This document shows, piece by piece, positions 40,682-50,189 of a DNA stretch of 64,000 nt. Origin of the DNA: Tepidiphilus sp. J10 (lineage in GTDB: Bacteria > Pseudomonadota > Gammaproteobacteria > Burkholderiales > Thiobacillaceae); the NCBI GenBank assembly GCA_945897955.1, contig CAMDGQ010000001.1, positions 73,373 through 137,372 of the forward strand. Direction: 5' to 3'. How positions within the stretch are numbered: the stretch's first letter is position 1; every line of letters starts with the position of its first letter. The position numbers were made by a program, and so were the translations under genes. A model generated the notes under the pieces. It searched no databases. It was not told the DNA's origin and saw nothing but the letters and a program-made list of their open reading frames with translations.

Positions 40682-43120
40682 GTGTTCGGATTCCTGTCAT
40701 CGGCTGCGCCAGGTGCCCTTGAGCGCGCTGGTAGTCCGCATCGCGTCCCCTGGCAACGTCTGACGGTCAGGGGGTGCGATACCGGCTACAAGGTGTTTTT
40801 CTGCGCCGACGAGGACACCGGGGAGAAGTACCTGGGGGCCTGTTTCACCAGTGCACCCGCCATGATCGGCGGGGACGAAGGCACAGTGGACCGCTTTCGT
40901 GCGGCATTGGGCATTGCCATGCCGCCAGGAACCTTCATCCAGATCGGGATGTTCTCCAGTCCGGACGTCGACACCGCCCTCGAGCGCTATGCCGCGAACA
41001 AGGCGGCCTGCGACAACGAACTGCTGGCGGCCATGACGGCCAAGCGCCGGACGTTCATCCTGGATGGCAAGGATCGGCCCCTGGTCGCGCGCTCCGGGGT
41101 GCTGCTCAACAGCAAGACCTTGATCGTGACCCTCAAGATGCCCTGCTCGGACATGCCCGAACAGGGTGAGGTCAGGGAGGCGCATGAAGCCGCAGAAAGG
41201 TTGTCCGAAGGGCTGAAGTCGGCCGGACTCTTTCTGCAACCGCTTGGCCCGCATGGCTATCTCAGGCTGCTGCGGCGCATCACCCATGTCTTTGATGCCG
41301 ACGAGGACTGGTATGACGACATGCGGCCGATCCGGGAGCAGGTCTATGGCCCTGGCGATGTGCTGGTCGAGAAAACCCGCAGGCTGGAATTCCACGACCG
41401 CTATTTCGCCAAGCTCATGTCGGTGAAGTGGTATCCCAAGCGCACCAGTCTCGCCGTCATGAACCACCTGGTTGGCGACCCCGCCGGCCTGTCGAACCAG
41501 ATCACCGAGCCGTTCCTGTTGATGCTCACCCTGCATTATCCTGATCAGGTCAAGAAGATCGCGGAGGTGCGCCGCCGCTTCACCATGATCAACCACCAGG
41601 CTTACGGCCCGATGGTGCGTCTGATCCCCCTGATCAGCTACAAGAAGGCCGGCTTCGATACACTCATGCATGAGATCGAGGGCGCGGGCGCCGTGCTGGT
41701 CGAGATGAACCTGACCCTCGCGGTCTTCTCCCGCGACGCGGAGCGCTTGGACAAGCAGGTGGCGGGGCTTGCAGCCTATCAGGCCTCGCTGGGATTCGAC
41801 ATGCGCGAGGACAAGCGCATCCTGCGCCCGCTGTGGGACGCGATCCTCCCGCTCAACACCTCGCGTAAGGCCATCGCCAACCTGTTCCGTTTCCAGACCC
41901 TGGCGGTATCCCATGCCGTGCAGTTTCTGCCAGTGTTCGGCGACTGGACCGGGACGGGCAGGGGAGGGGCTTCTGTTTTCGTGTCACGCCGGGGCGAGCC
42001 GGTGCTGTTTGATCTCTACGACTCGGCCACCAATTTCAATGCCGTCATCATGGCCGAGGCCGGCTCCGGCAAATCCTTCGTCATGCAGATGCTGATCGCC
42101 GATTACCTGGCGGCGGGGGCGAAGTGCTGGGCCATCGACCTCGGTCGCTCCTATCTGAAGCTCAATCGGGCGGTGGCGGGGGAGTTCGTCGAGTTCTCCG
42201 AATCGAGCCGCATCTGCCTCAACCCGTTCACCCACGTGATGGACATCGACGAGGAGATGGATCTCCTCAAGGCGACCTTGGCCAAGATGGCCGCACCCGA
42301 GGGCGGGCTCGACGATTACCGCCTGGCGATTCTGGAAGAGGCCATCAAGAGCGTCTGGAACCATTACGGCACCACCATGACCGTGACGGAAGTGGCCGAA
42401 TGGTGCAATGCGCAGGCGGACAACCGGATTCGCGACATCGGCCGGCAGCTTTTCCCGTTCACGCGGCTGGGCTCCTACGGCCACTGGTTCGATGGGGCGA
42501 ACAACCTGGAGTTCGACCGAGATTTCGTGGTGCTCGAACTGGAGGAGCTGAAGTCCAAGCGGACCTTGCAGCAGGTCGTGCTGCTCCAGTTGGTGGCCAA
42601 GATCAACCATGAGATGTACCTGACCCGTGGCCGCAAGAAGATCCTCGTCGTCGACGAAGCCTGGGATTTGCTCGACGACCCCACGATGGCCAAGGCGATG
42701 GAAAGCGCCTACCGGCGGGCGCGTAAATACGACGGCGCCATCGTGATCGTCACCCAGAACATCGCGGATCTGTTCACCTCGCCCAACGCGCGCGCGATCT
42801 ACCAGAACAGCGCCTATCAGCTCGTGCTCCAGCAGCGCTCCGAAGCTATCGACGCGGCCATCGAATCGAAGCAGTTCAACATCGAACCCTATGGGGTCAG
42901 CGTCCTCAAGTCCGTGCATACGCTGCCCGGCAAGTACTCGGAAATCATGATCAAGCGTTCGGAAAACGACTGGGGCGTGGTTCGCCTCGTGACCGATCGT
43001 TTCACCCAGGTGCTCTTCTCTACCAAGGGCGAGGAGCGCAACGCCATTCTCGATGCCATCGATCGCGGTGAGAACGTGACGACGGCCATCGAGGAATTCA
43101 TTGCCGGCCAGCCGGCGTAA
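40682..43120 (+). CDS. traC: Type-F secretion ATPase TraC
   Basis: About 812 residues from GTG 40682; a TTG at 40649 would overlap traA by 20 bases. VirB4-type ATPase: Walker A AEAGSGKSFVMQM near residue 460 and Walker B KILVVDEAWDLLDDP near residue 653, then YRRARKYDGAIVIVTQNIADL. The N-terminal half with HDRYFAKLMSVKWYPKRTS is the TraC-specific domain. It energises pilus assembly at the inner membrane. The start is uncertain by 11 residues. Confidence 0.94.
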   Translation: MFGFLSSAAPGALERAGSPHRVPWQRLTVRGCDTGYKVFFCADEDTGEKYLGACFTSAPAMIGGDEGTVDRFRAALGIAMPPGTFIQIGMFSSPDVDTALERYAANKAACDNELLAAMTAKRRTFILDGKDRPLVARSGVLLNSKTLIVTLKMPCSDMPEQGEVREAHEAAERLSEGLKSAGLFLQPLGPHGYLRLLRRITHVFDADEDWYDDMRPIREQVYGPGDVLVEKTRRLEFHDRYFAKLMSVKWYPKRTSLAVMNHLVGDPAGLSNQITEPFLLMLTLHYPDQVKKIAEVRRRFTMINHQAYGPMVRLIPLISYKKAGFDTLMHEIEGAGAVLVEMNLTLAVFSRDAERLDKQVAGLAAYQASLGFDMREDKRILRPLWDAILPLNTSRKAIANLFRFQTLAVSHAVQFLPVFGDWTGTGRGGASVFVSRRGEPVLFDLYDSATNFNAVIMAEAGSGKSFVMQMLIADYLAAGAKCWAIDLGRSYLKLNRAVAGEFVEFSESSRICLNPFTHVMDIDEEMDLLKATLAKMAAPEGGLDDYRLAILEEAIKSVWNHYGTTMTVTEVAEWCNAQADNRIRDIGRQLFPFTRLGSYGHWFDGANNLEFDRDFVVLELEELKSKRTLQQVVLLQLVAKINHEMYLTRGRKKILVVDEAWDLLDDPTMAKAMESAYRRARKYDGAIVIVTQNIADLFTSPNARAIYQNSAYQLVLQQRSEAIDAAIESKQFNIEPYGVSVLKSVHTLPGKYSEIMIKRSENDWGVVRLVTDRFTQVLFSTKGEERNAILDAIDRGENVTTAIEEFIAGQPA

Positions 43121-43144
43121 AGCTGACAGCTACAGGAGTGGACC

Positions 43145-43363
43145 ATGCAGGAACAAGAAGCGAATGCGAAAAGCAAGGTGGAAAAGAATACCCAGCGTGA
43201 CTGGATTATCCTGGCTGTGTTGCTGGGTGCCGGCATTCTGACCATGCCGCCCGGGGGCGACTCCAATACGGTGTCCGCCGGAATCGCCGGGGTCTGTTTC
43301 GGGGCGGCGGCGATGCTGATGGTCTTCCGGTTCGGCAAGAAGCCACCGGAAGACGTGAAGTAA
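43145..43363 (+). CDS. Small two-helix membrane protein
   Basis: 72 residues with a lysine-rich start, two hydrophobic segments (WIILAVLLGAGILT and GIAGVCFGAAAMLMVF) and a basic tail. A good ribosome site (CAGGAG) before ATG 43145. Not recognised. Position between traC and trbI suggests a small transfer-complex subunit. Confidence 0.65.
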   Translation: MQEQEANAKSKVEKNTQRDWIILAVLLGAGILTMPPGGDSNTVSAGIAGVCFGAAAMLMVFRFGKKPPEDVK

Positions 43364-43373
43364 GGGGTTGGCG

Positions 43374-43829
43374 TTGTACGGTCATCCTACCCAGCCTGCT
43401 GGCGACCAACCTGGCCAACACGAAACCGACCAGGTTACCGCCACGCCTGCCACATCGGGCAATAGCCTCAGTTTCCTGACCTCCACGTTGATCGCATTGG
43501 CGGTATCCGCCTTCGTGTTCTTCGTGCTGGCGCATTACGGGGGAAAGATCGGTCTGGTGCCGGCCGCCCCGCATGGAGCGCGGCTGGCAGTGCTGGACTC
43601 GAACAGGATCGTGAACACCGCCATGCGTCGTCTCATGGCAACGCCCGGTGTCACCCAACAACAGGCGTCAGCGGCAGGTATCCAGATGGCCCAGCAGCTC
43701 GATGGCGTGCTGGGTGAATATCGCAGCCGTGGCTACGTCGTCATCAATGCTGCCGTGGCCGTGGTCTGGCCGGTGGAATCGGACATCACCAAACAGGTGG
43801 CGGGTCGTGTTGGCGTCGCCCTCGAATAA
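43374..43829 (+). CDS. trbI: Type-F transfer protein TrbI
   Basis: 151 residues from TTG 43374, behind an AAGGGG ribosome site; the TTG at 43368 is an alternative. One transmembrane helix (LIALAVSAFVFFVLAHYG) is followed by a periplasmic region with AVLDSNRIVNTAMRRL. This matches the small F-type TrbI, which modulates pilus extension and retraction. Its end overlaps the TraF-peptidase start. Confidence 0.8.
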   Translation: MYGHPTQPAGDQPGQHETDQVTATPATSGNSLSFLTSTLIALAVSAFVFFVLAHYGGKIGLVPAAPHGARLAVLDSNRIVNTAMRRLMATPGVTQQQASAAGIQMAQQLDGVLGEYRSRGYVVINAAVAVVWPVESDITKQVAGRVGVALE

Positions 43830-44364
43830 AGCCTGGAGCTGGTTTGTTGGCATTCTCGTGCGCTATCCCCGCACGCGAGTCGGTATCCAGGCCCTGCTCA
43901 TCATCGCCGTGGCCTTCCTGTTTGCGGGGTGGGCGACCAGTGCTATCTCCCGGCACTACACCATCGGCCTGGACCTCCAGAAACGGACTTGTCTGCCCTG
44001 GACGGCGTACCTCATCCACCATGAGCCGCCGATACAGATTCATCGCGGCGAACTGGCGGGCTTCTATCCCAAGGGCAAGATGGGTCCGTCCTTCGAGGGC
44101 ATGTTGGTCATCAAGCAGATCGCGGGCATTCCGGGCGATGAATTATTGGTCAAGGACGATGTGTTCTACGTCAACGGACATCGGATCGGCCCACTGGATC
44201 TGCTGGCCAAGCTCAACAAACCCATGGGATTCTTTGATCGGCGCGTCTGGGTACCCGAAGGACACTATCTCTTCATCGGTCTGCTCCCGCGCAGTTATGA
44301 CGGCCGCTACTGGGGCTTCGTGCCGCGCCAGGACATCGTGGCGAGCGTGAGGCCGTTGTGGTGA
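43807..44364 (+). CDS. TraF-type signal peptidase (S26) of the transfer system
   Basis: 185 residues from GTG 43807 (TTG 43810 possible). An N-terminal hydrophobic helix (ALLIIAVAFLFAGWATS) is followed by an S26 peptidase fold: KRTCLPW near residue 60, and the lysine region LVIKQIAGIPGDEL with K103. In S26 peptidases the nucleophile is a serine in an SxP context; here position 62 is cysteine (TCLPW). Probably processes a pilin or another transfer protein. Overlaps traF downstream. Confidence 0.85.
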   Translation: MLASPSNKAWSWFVGILVRYPRTRVGIQALLIIAVAFLFAGWATSAISRHYTIGLDLQKRTCLPWTAYLIHHEPPIQIHRGELAGFYPKGKMGPSFEGMLVIKQIAGIPGDELLVKDDVFYVNGHRIGPLDLLAKLNKPMGFFDRRVWVPEGHYLFIGLLPRSYDGRYWGFVPRQDIVASVRPLW

Positions 44365-45344
44365 AAGGTACGCGCGCTGGTCAGCTCAATGGCGTCTTGT
44401 CAGTTGCCATTGACTATCTAACAGCGCTTTTTCCTGTTGCTTCTCTCCATCTACTGATGGGTCTTGCTGTCCCCGCTTGGGCCGACCAGGCGGGACAGCC
44501 TTTTTTCCAGGGGAAGGAAGAGGGCTGGTTCTGGTACAAGGATTCGAAAGATCCTCCCATCCTGGAAATCACGAAGCCGGCGCCGCCAGTGCCGGCGCCG
44601 GTGAAACCGAAAGCGTCCGAAACGCTGTCTGTCGAATGGTTGCGGCAACAGTTGCCGATGCTGCTGGATCGGGCCATCGACAACCCTACGCGCGAGAACG
44701 TCGAGGCTTATCTCTATGCCCAGCGCCTGGCGATGGACAAGTCGCAGCGCTTCGCGGAAATGTCTCAACGGGTGGTGTATTCGGATCCGTTCCTGGACGA
44801 GAACAACCGGGTCCCCATCGCCACCTTCGCCAAGTCGTCGTTCCTCAACGGCATTGACCAGGCTGCGGATACGAGTCTCAAGCACCTGGCCACAGTGGCC
44901 GGACTGTGGGTGTTCTTCGACTCGCGTTGCGAGCATTGCCGGGTCCATGCCGAGACGGTCGAGGCGATGCGCAAGAAGCATGGCTTCGTCGTGAAATACA
45001 TCTCCCTGGACGGCAAGGGACTGCCCAACATTCCAACCTGGGTGGCAGACCAAGGGCAATCCAGGACGCTCAATGTGCGCATGACCCCCACCACGCTCCT
45101 GGTGGCGCCCCCCAACCATTTCCTGCTGGTCTCCCAGGGCGTGATGGCCCAAACGCAGCTTGAGGAACGGATGCTGGTGGCGGCCGAAAGCGAGGATCTG
45201 TTGCCCCAGACCTTGCTCGCCGATGTGCGTCGCTATGACCGGGGGGTACTCAAGGCGGAGGACACCCGAGCTGAGAGCGTGAGCGGCCAGGATCCGGTTG
45301 AATGGGTGAAGTTGCTCAAGGACAAGCTGAAGGCGAGGTATTGA
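44358..45344 (+). CDS. traF: Type-F assembly protein TraF (thioredoxin-like)
   Basis: 328 residues from GTG 44358 (GTG 44361 is an alternative), overlapping the peptidase gene. A signal segment is followed by the family hallmark EEGWFWYKD, and the thioredoxin-fold domain carries C191 and C194 in SRCEHCR with the cis-proline region VRMTPTTLLV. F TraF lacks the CxxC, so this version may be redox-active. Works with TraH and TraU in pilus assembly. Confidence 0.92.
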   Translation: MVKGTRAGQLNGVLSVAIDYLTALFPVASLHLLMGLAVPAWADQAGQPFFQGKEEGWFWYKDSKDPPILEITKPAPPVPAPVKPKASETLSVEWLRQQLPMLLDRAIDNPTRENVEAYLYAQRLAMDKSQRFAEMSQRVVYSDPFLDENNRVPIATFAKSSFLNGIDQAADTSLKHLATVAGLWVFFDSRCEHCRVHAETVEAMRKKHGFVVKYISLDGKGLPNIPTWVADQGQSRTLNVRMTPTTLLVAPPNHFLLVSQGVMAQTQLEERMLVAAESEDLLPQTLLADVRRYDRGVLKAEDTRAESVSGQDPVEWVKLLKDKLKARY

Positions 45345-45346
45345 CC

Positions 45347-46771
45347 ATGCGGTTCAAGAAGCTCACGGCCATCGTGCTGATCACAACCTATTCGTCCACG
45401 GCACTCGCGGGCCTCCAGGACGCCCTGGATGGCATGTTCATGGCGACAGCGACCACGCCGGCCGCCTATTCCAGCCAGACGCGTGGCGGCTTTGTCGGGG
45501 GCGGGGTTGGGGTACGGATGCCGGTGCGCAACATCAACCTGGTGACGTTCGATCCGCCCCGGTTCTCGGCCGGGTGTGGTGGTATCGATCTCTACGGGGG
45601 TTCGTTCTCGTTCATCAGCGCGGACCAGCTTGCGGCGCTGTTCCGGCAGATCGCCGCCAACGCCGCCGGCGCACTGTTCAAGCTCGCCATCGACAGCATC
45701 AATCCTCAGCTCGGGAAAATCATGGAGGACTTCCAGAACAAGCTCCAGCAGTTGAATAGCCTGTTCAAGAACACCTGCCAGATCGCCAACCAGGTGGTCC
45801 AGACCTTCGCCAGTCCCGATGCACGCAGCACCCAGGCGAACAACTCCGCCACGCTGGTGGAGTCCGCCAAGGGTGCGGTGACGGACATTTTCGACAGTAT
45901 CGGCAAGATATTTTCGTCGCCGAACTCGCAGGCACGAGCCTCGGCGGCGGATAACCCGATGGGCGGAAATCTGGTGTGGAAGGCGCTGGGCCAAACCAAC
46001 GCGGGGCAGTGGCTGGGCAATCCGGCGGCGGTGGAAGGTAACTTGGTGCGGGCGAACGAGATCATCATGAGCCTGACCGGGACGGTGGTGATGCCGGGGA
46101 GCCAGGCAGATTCCACTGATGCGGCCACGGGCAAGGTGAAGCCGGAAACAGGAACGGTGTTCGCGCCTACCCTCAGCCTGGCCGATCTGCGTGAAGGCTC
46201 GACCGCCGGGACGCGTGTATTGCAGATACTCTCTTGCGGTGGCGAAGCGGATTGCCTGAGCCCAAGCACGGCCACGATCACGTTCGATGGCACGGTCGGG
46301 CATGTGAATCGGGTGCTGTTCGGCGATCCCACCGGGGCAGATGCGGGGGCGCAGGCCGACTCCCTGATTGGGAACCTGAAGTCGTGCACGACGGCCGCCT
46401 GTTTTACCGCGGCGCAACGCAGTTTCATCAATGCTGTAAGCGTGCCCACGCTCAAGCTCCTGCGTGATGTGCAACATTCACCAGGCGCGGTGGAAGCCGT
46501 GGCCATCCAGCTCGTCCCTGTCATCGCCGACGAACTGGCGATCCGGCTCGGCGAGGCTGCCATCACCGCCGCCAAACAGACCTTCTCGGGTGTAAAGAAC
46601 GTGACTCGGCCGCCTGAGATGGATCAAGCCATCGCTTCGCTTGAACAGGAAGTCATGGGGTTGCGCATGGCGCTCGCGAACCAGACTGATCGTGTTCTGG
46701 CAGCCAAGGAGTACGCCAAGATGGTCACCACCTCGAACCCAGCCATCATGGTGGCCACACCCTCGCGATGA
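45347..46771 (+). CDS. traH: Type-F transfer protein TraH
   Basis: 474 residues from ATG 45347. A signal peptide ends at ALAG, then AAYSSQTRGGFVGGGVGVRMP and SAGCGGIDLYGGSFSFIS, the TraH signature, followed by a C-terminal coiled coil (about 435-470, SLEQEVMGLRMALANQTDRV). An outer-membrane-associated protein required for pilus assembly. Cysteines pair as in the family (LSCGGEADC and KSCTTAACF). Confidence 0.95.
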   Translation: MRFKKLTAIVLITTYSSTALAGLQDALDGMFMATATTPAAYSSQTRGGFVGGGVGVRMPVRNINLVTFDPPRFSAGCGGIDLYGGSFSFISADQLAALFRQIAANAAGALFKLAIDSINPQLGKIMEDFQNKLQQLNSLFKNTCQIANQVVQTFASPDARSTQANNSATLVESAKGAVTDIFDSIGKIFSSPNSQARASAADNPMGGNLVWKALGQTNAGQWLGNPAAVEGNLVRANEIIMSLTGTVVMPGSQADSTDAATGKVKPETGTVFAPTLSLADLREGSTAGTRVLQILSCGGEADCLSPSTATITFDGTVGHVNRVLFGDPTGADAGAQADSLIGNLKSCTTAACFTAAQRSFINAVSVPTLKLLRDVQHSPGAVEAVAIQLVPVIADELAIRLGEAAITAAKQTFSGVKNVTRPPEMDQAIASLEQEVMGLRMALANQTDRVLAAKEYAKMVTTSNPAIMVATPSR

Positions 46772-46854
46772 ATACCAGCGAATTCACGGGCGTCATCGAT
46801 TGGTTCAATCAGATCGGGCAGTGGGTCTATCCACCATCATCCAGTAGAGACTGA
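46768..46854 (+). CDS. Possible 28-residue leader ORF between traH and traG
   Basis: ATG 46768 overlaps the traH stop, and the ORF ends 3 bases before the TTG start of traG. The peptide begins MNTSEFTGVIDWFNQIGQWV. It could couple translation of traG to traH. No separate function can be proposed; it may be only a coupling element. Confidence 0.4.
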   Translation: MNTSEFTGVIDWFNQIGQWVYPPSSSRD

Positions 46855-46857
46855 ACG

Positions 46858-49776
46858 TTGGAAGTCACCATCTACGTCCTCGGCGACCTGGGTACCTTCA
46901 GATCTGTCCTGCAATCGGTGGCCATGCTGTTCGCCGACCCCATTCTCTCCAACAACGGGACGCTGGGCATTGGTAGCGCGGCGGGTCTGGGGCTGCTGAT
47001 CACCCTGTTGTGGGTCGTCGCCAATGGTGTCCTGGCACCGACGGGCCAAGGCAAGGGCTTCAATCCAGCGATCGTCCTTATCCTGCTCGTGACCTATTAC
47101 GCACTGGCCGTGCCCAAGGCTCGGGTGCAACTGGAAGACATCTACACAGGCACCGTCACCGCCGTCGATGGTGTGCCCATCGGTATTGCGTATCCGGGGG
47201 CCGTGATTTCCGCCATCACCCGTGGCATCACCACCAAGGTGGAAACGGCGTTTTCCGGAGTGGATGGCAACTACATCAGCTTGTCCGCCCAGGGCTATGC
47301 CAGCCCGTTGCGGTTGCTCCTGGCCATGCGAAAGGGGGTGGCGAATTTCGATCCCTACCTGGAAGCCAACCTGAAGACATTTGTCGTCGACTGCGTGGTG
47401 GGGTCACCCACTTTCAAACAGGGTGACTTCGCCAAGAGCCAGAATGCCGTCGGCTACATCACGACCAATTTCCGCGACGGCCTGTCGGTTTACTACAGCC
47501 AGGCCGATCCTCAGGGCGTTGCCAGCACCTGCGCTGAGAGTGCTCCCTTGATCGCGGCGGCGGCCGACAACTTCGTTGTCGGCACCCCGATGACGCGATT
47601 GCTCAATGCCAACATGAAAGTGCGTGCGACCCCCAATGCGGCCACGGCCAATCAGTGGACTTCACCCGATGTAGAGACGGTCCATACCAACACCGTGACA
47701 ACCGCTTTCGGGGCCGCGCAGTCGGCCTCGGAGTTCATGGAAAACGCCCTGTTCGCCGGGATTCTGACCGATGCCTACAACTGCGCGGGGGCGAGCACGG
47801 ACATCCAGGCCATGCGCCAGTGCACCCTCACGCTGACGCAGGCCTCCGAGCAGTGGAAAACGGACGCAGCCGGCTCCGCATCCTTCTTCCAGAAAACCAT
47901 GATCCCCAGCATGAACATCCTGCTGCTGCTTTTCTACGCCTTCGCGCCGCTGATGTTCGTTTTCATGATGATGGCGGGGTGGCACGGCCTCAGCGTGCTG
48001 ACGAAGTACCTGATCTTCGGCGTGTGGACACAGACCTGGCTGCCGTTCGCCGCCATCATCAACTACATCATCCAGGTCCAGACTGTGGATGAACTGCGAC
48101 GGATCGCGGTGGCCAGTACGGACGCGGTGGGCAAGGGCCTGACGCCGGCGGTGCTCAATCCCTTCTACGAGGTGCTCTCTACCAAGCTCGCCACGGCTTC
48201 CGAAATGCTGGCGGCGACCCCGCTCATCACCCTGGCGCTGATGACCGGCTCGATCTATGGCCTGGTGAGCATGGCGCAGCGCATGAGCGGCCGGGACTAC
48301 GTGAACGAGAAACAGGCGAGCCCTGATCTGCATCAGCCGGCGCCGGTGAGTTTGGGCAAGCCTCAATACTCGGGGATCGGGGGGAGGGCGGTCGGAGACA
48401 TGGCGCAGAACCCTGGCTGGTCGGGAAGCATGGGAAGCGTGCGTGGACACGCCCTCGAAAGCGCGCGCGGAGAGGTGGAAAGCGCCAGTCGTCAACTTAC
48501 CGAGCAGTCCATGAAAATGCTCAAGGCAGGCAGTTCCCAAGGTGTGAACGTGAAGTCTGCGACTCAGCACATGGATGAGATCGGAGTAACCAGGGGGGCA
48601 AGCTTCCAGGCGATGGAAGACAAGTTTGCCAAAGCTGGTCGCGACATGGGGATGAGTGTGGAACAAGCAAAGGAGTTTGGCAGAAGGGCGGCGGTTGCCG
48701 CATCGGTGGGGGTGAAAACACCATTCGCCGGTATGAAAGGCGAAATTACGGCGCAGGGACAATCAGTCAGTTCGGACAAGCTTCAACAGGCCTACAAAGA
48801 AGTGATGGGTGATGGTGTGACACGCCAGCATACTGAGCAGGTTCAGCGCCAGATCGCCGAGAAGACCACCGATACCAAGGGCTTCGAGAAGCTGTTCGGG
48901 CGGACGTTGAGCAGCGAGGAAACCAAAAGCTGGCAGGAAGCGAAGACCCTGCAGCAGCAAACACAGGACAGCTTCCGTACGATGGAAACAGCGTCGTCAT
49001 CTTTCAACGGCAGCAACACCATCGGCGGCGAGCAGGTCGCCAATGCGATGAAGGAGGATCGTGGTCATGTGCGCGGCGACTTGGTGAAAGCTGAGCGGCT
49101 GATGGGCGATGCCATCGGCGACGACAAGTGGCTGGGGTTCATGAACAGGGCAGAGGGCTATGTGCGCACATCCCAATATGAAAGCACTCTTATGGGGGGC
49201 GAGCGCCAGGATGCCATCCGCTTTCACGCGCTACGCATGGCGTCGCAAAGCGGTGACAGGGCTGCGAGATCAGTGGCGGATGGGCATTTCCTGGGGGCGG
49301 TTGCTCGCATCGCTGGGGAGAGCACAGAAGCGGCAGCCAGGATTGCTCAGATTCAGCCTTTGCCCCTGGGGCTGAACATTCAAGGCCCGAGCGCGGGGAC
49401 GGCTGGCATGGCCGCCCAAGGGGACGCTGGAGCGATGGCTGCGGCAGGTACACCGACCACCATTGATAAAGCAATCGCTATTGGTAAACCGCTAGGAACG
49501 AAGGCAGCGGCCCCCGATTACAACGTGAAGTACAACAAAGGGATCGACAACATCCAGAAACATGGGAGGACGATGGAGAAGCTCAATGCGCTCGAAGGAG
49601 CGAAAGGCAGGGAGCAGATGCGGCAGGAGGTGAATTCCGGGAGCATGGGGGGAAGGCAGGCTGAAAGCCTTCTGGGCGAAGCCGGCGCGGAGTCAGTACG
49701 GAAATACACGGGCCTTGGTGGGCGTGATAAGGAATCGGTGGAGCGTGGGAATGTGTTAACGCCAAAGAAGAAGTAG
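46858..49776 (+). CDS. traG: Type-F mating-pair protein TraG
   Basis: 972 residues from TTG 46858. The N-terminal half has the expected membrane segments (about 35-80, 350-400, 440-480) and the family pattern GYASPLRLLLAMRKGVANFDPYL. The C-terminal half is a long hydrophilic region with coiled-coil and glutamine-rich parts, where F TraG interacts with TraN and with the recipient's entry-exclusion protein. It serves both pilus assembly and mating-pair stabilisation. The C-terminus diverges from F TraG. No strong ribosome site, so coupling with upstream ORFs is likely. Confidence 0.93.
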   Translation: MEVTIYVLGDLGTFRSVLQSVAMLFADPILSNNGTLGIGSAAGLGLLITLLWVVANGVLAPTGQGKGFNPAIVLILLVTYYALAVPKARVQLEDIYTGTVTAVDGVPIGIAYPGAVISAITRGITTKVETAFSGVDGNYISLSAQGYASPLRLLLAMRKGVANFDPYLEANLKTFVVDCVVGSPTFKQGDFAKSQNAVGYITTNFRDGLSVYYSQADPQGVASTCAESAPLIAAAADNFVVGTPMTRLLNANMKVRATPNAATANQWTSPDVETVHTNTVTTAFGAAQSASEFMENALFAGILTDAYNCAGASTDIQAMRQCTLTLTQASEQWKTDAAGSASFFQKTMIPSMNILLLLFYAFAPLMFVFMMMAGWHGLSVLTKYLIFGVWTQTWLPFAAIINYIIQVQTVDELRRIAVASTDAVGKGLTPAVLNPFYEVLSTKLATASEMLAATPLITLALMTGSIYGLVSMAQRMSGRDYVNEKQASPDLHQPAPVSLGKPQYSGIGGRAVGDMAQNPGWSGSMGSVRGHALESARGEVESASRQLTEQSMKMLKAGSSQGVNVKSATQHMDEIGVTRGASFQAMEDKFAKAGRDMGMSVEQAKEFGRRAAVAASVGVKTPFAGMKGEITAQGQSVSSDKLQQAYKEVMGDGVTRQHTEQVQRQIAEKTTDTKGFEKLFGRTLSSEETKSWQEAKTLQQQTQDSFRTMETASSSFNGSNTIGGEQVANAMKEDRGHVRGDLVKAERLMGDAIGDDKWLGFMNRAEGYVRTSQYESTLMGGERQDAIRFHALRMASQSGDRAARSVADGHFLGAVARIAGESTEAAARIAQIQPLPLGLNIQGPSAGTAGMAAQGDAGAMAAAGTPTTIDKAIAIGKPLGTKAAAPDYNVKYNKGIDNIQKHGRTMEKLNALEGAKGREQMRQEVNSGSMGGRQAESLLGEAGAESVRKYTGLGGRDKESVERGNVLTPKKK

Positions 49777-49889
49777 CCCGTGGTTGACCAGTTTTGCTCG
49801 TCGTTATAGGTTAATAACAACAACATTTATCGCGGACATCACCCTGTGTTTTGATTCAACTGGGTGAGGAAACAGCGGAGGTGAATAAC
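49777..49889. other. Short intergenic region after traG
   Basis: AT-rich segment with the start of the next small gene; no terminator hairpin seen. Confidence 0.4.
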
Positions 49890-50105
49890 ATGGAAGTTCT
49901 GAAGAATTTGCTAACTGGCCTGCTGGCTGGTGATCTGGGCCTGTGGTTTCTGGTCGCTATCGTGGCTATGGTCGCTTGGGTGGTAGCTGATGCTGTAATT
50001 TTGGCGAGGCGTGCACCAAGTAGATTGTGCTGCAATAGTGACGATGAACAGCTATGGAATGGTGAGACCGATATAAACATCGGCATTGGTATCAAGGGGA
50101 GGTAA
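49890..50105 (+). CDS. Small membrane protein after traG
   Basis: 71 residues from ATG 49890 (GGAGGTG site); a TTG at 49851 is less likely. One hydrophobic segment (GLWFLVAIVAMVAWVVADAVIL) and a cysteine pair (RLCCNSDDE). No family recognised. Possible entry-exclusion or accessory protein by position (inference). Confidence 0.6.
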   Translation: MEVLKNLLTGLLAGDLGLWFLVAIVAMVAWVVADAVILARRAPSRLCCNSDDEQLWNGETDINIGIGIKGR

Positions 50106-50189
50106 CACTATCTTCAATCGCTTTGATGGATGTGACTAAATTTCTTCTGGCCATAGTCCTATGACGGCTCCACACCAGGCCTGACAAAA

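Noticed and set aside
45233-49474. Long minus-strand frames opposite traH and traG
   Set aside because: No domain and no ribosome site; the plus-strand genes are well supported.
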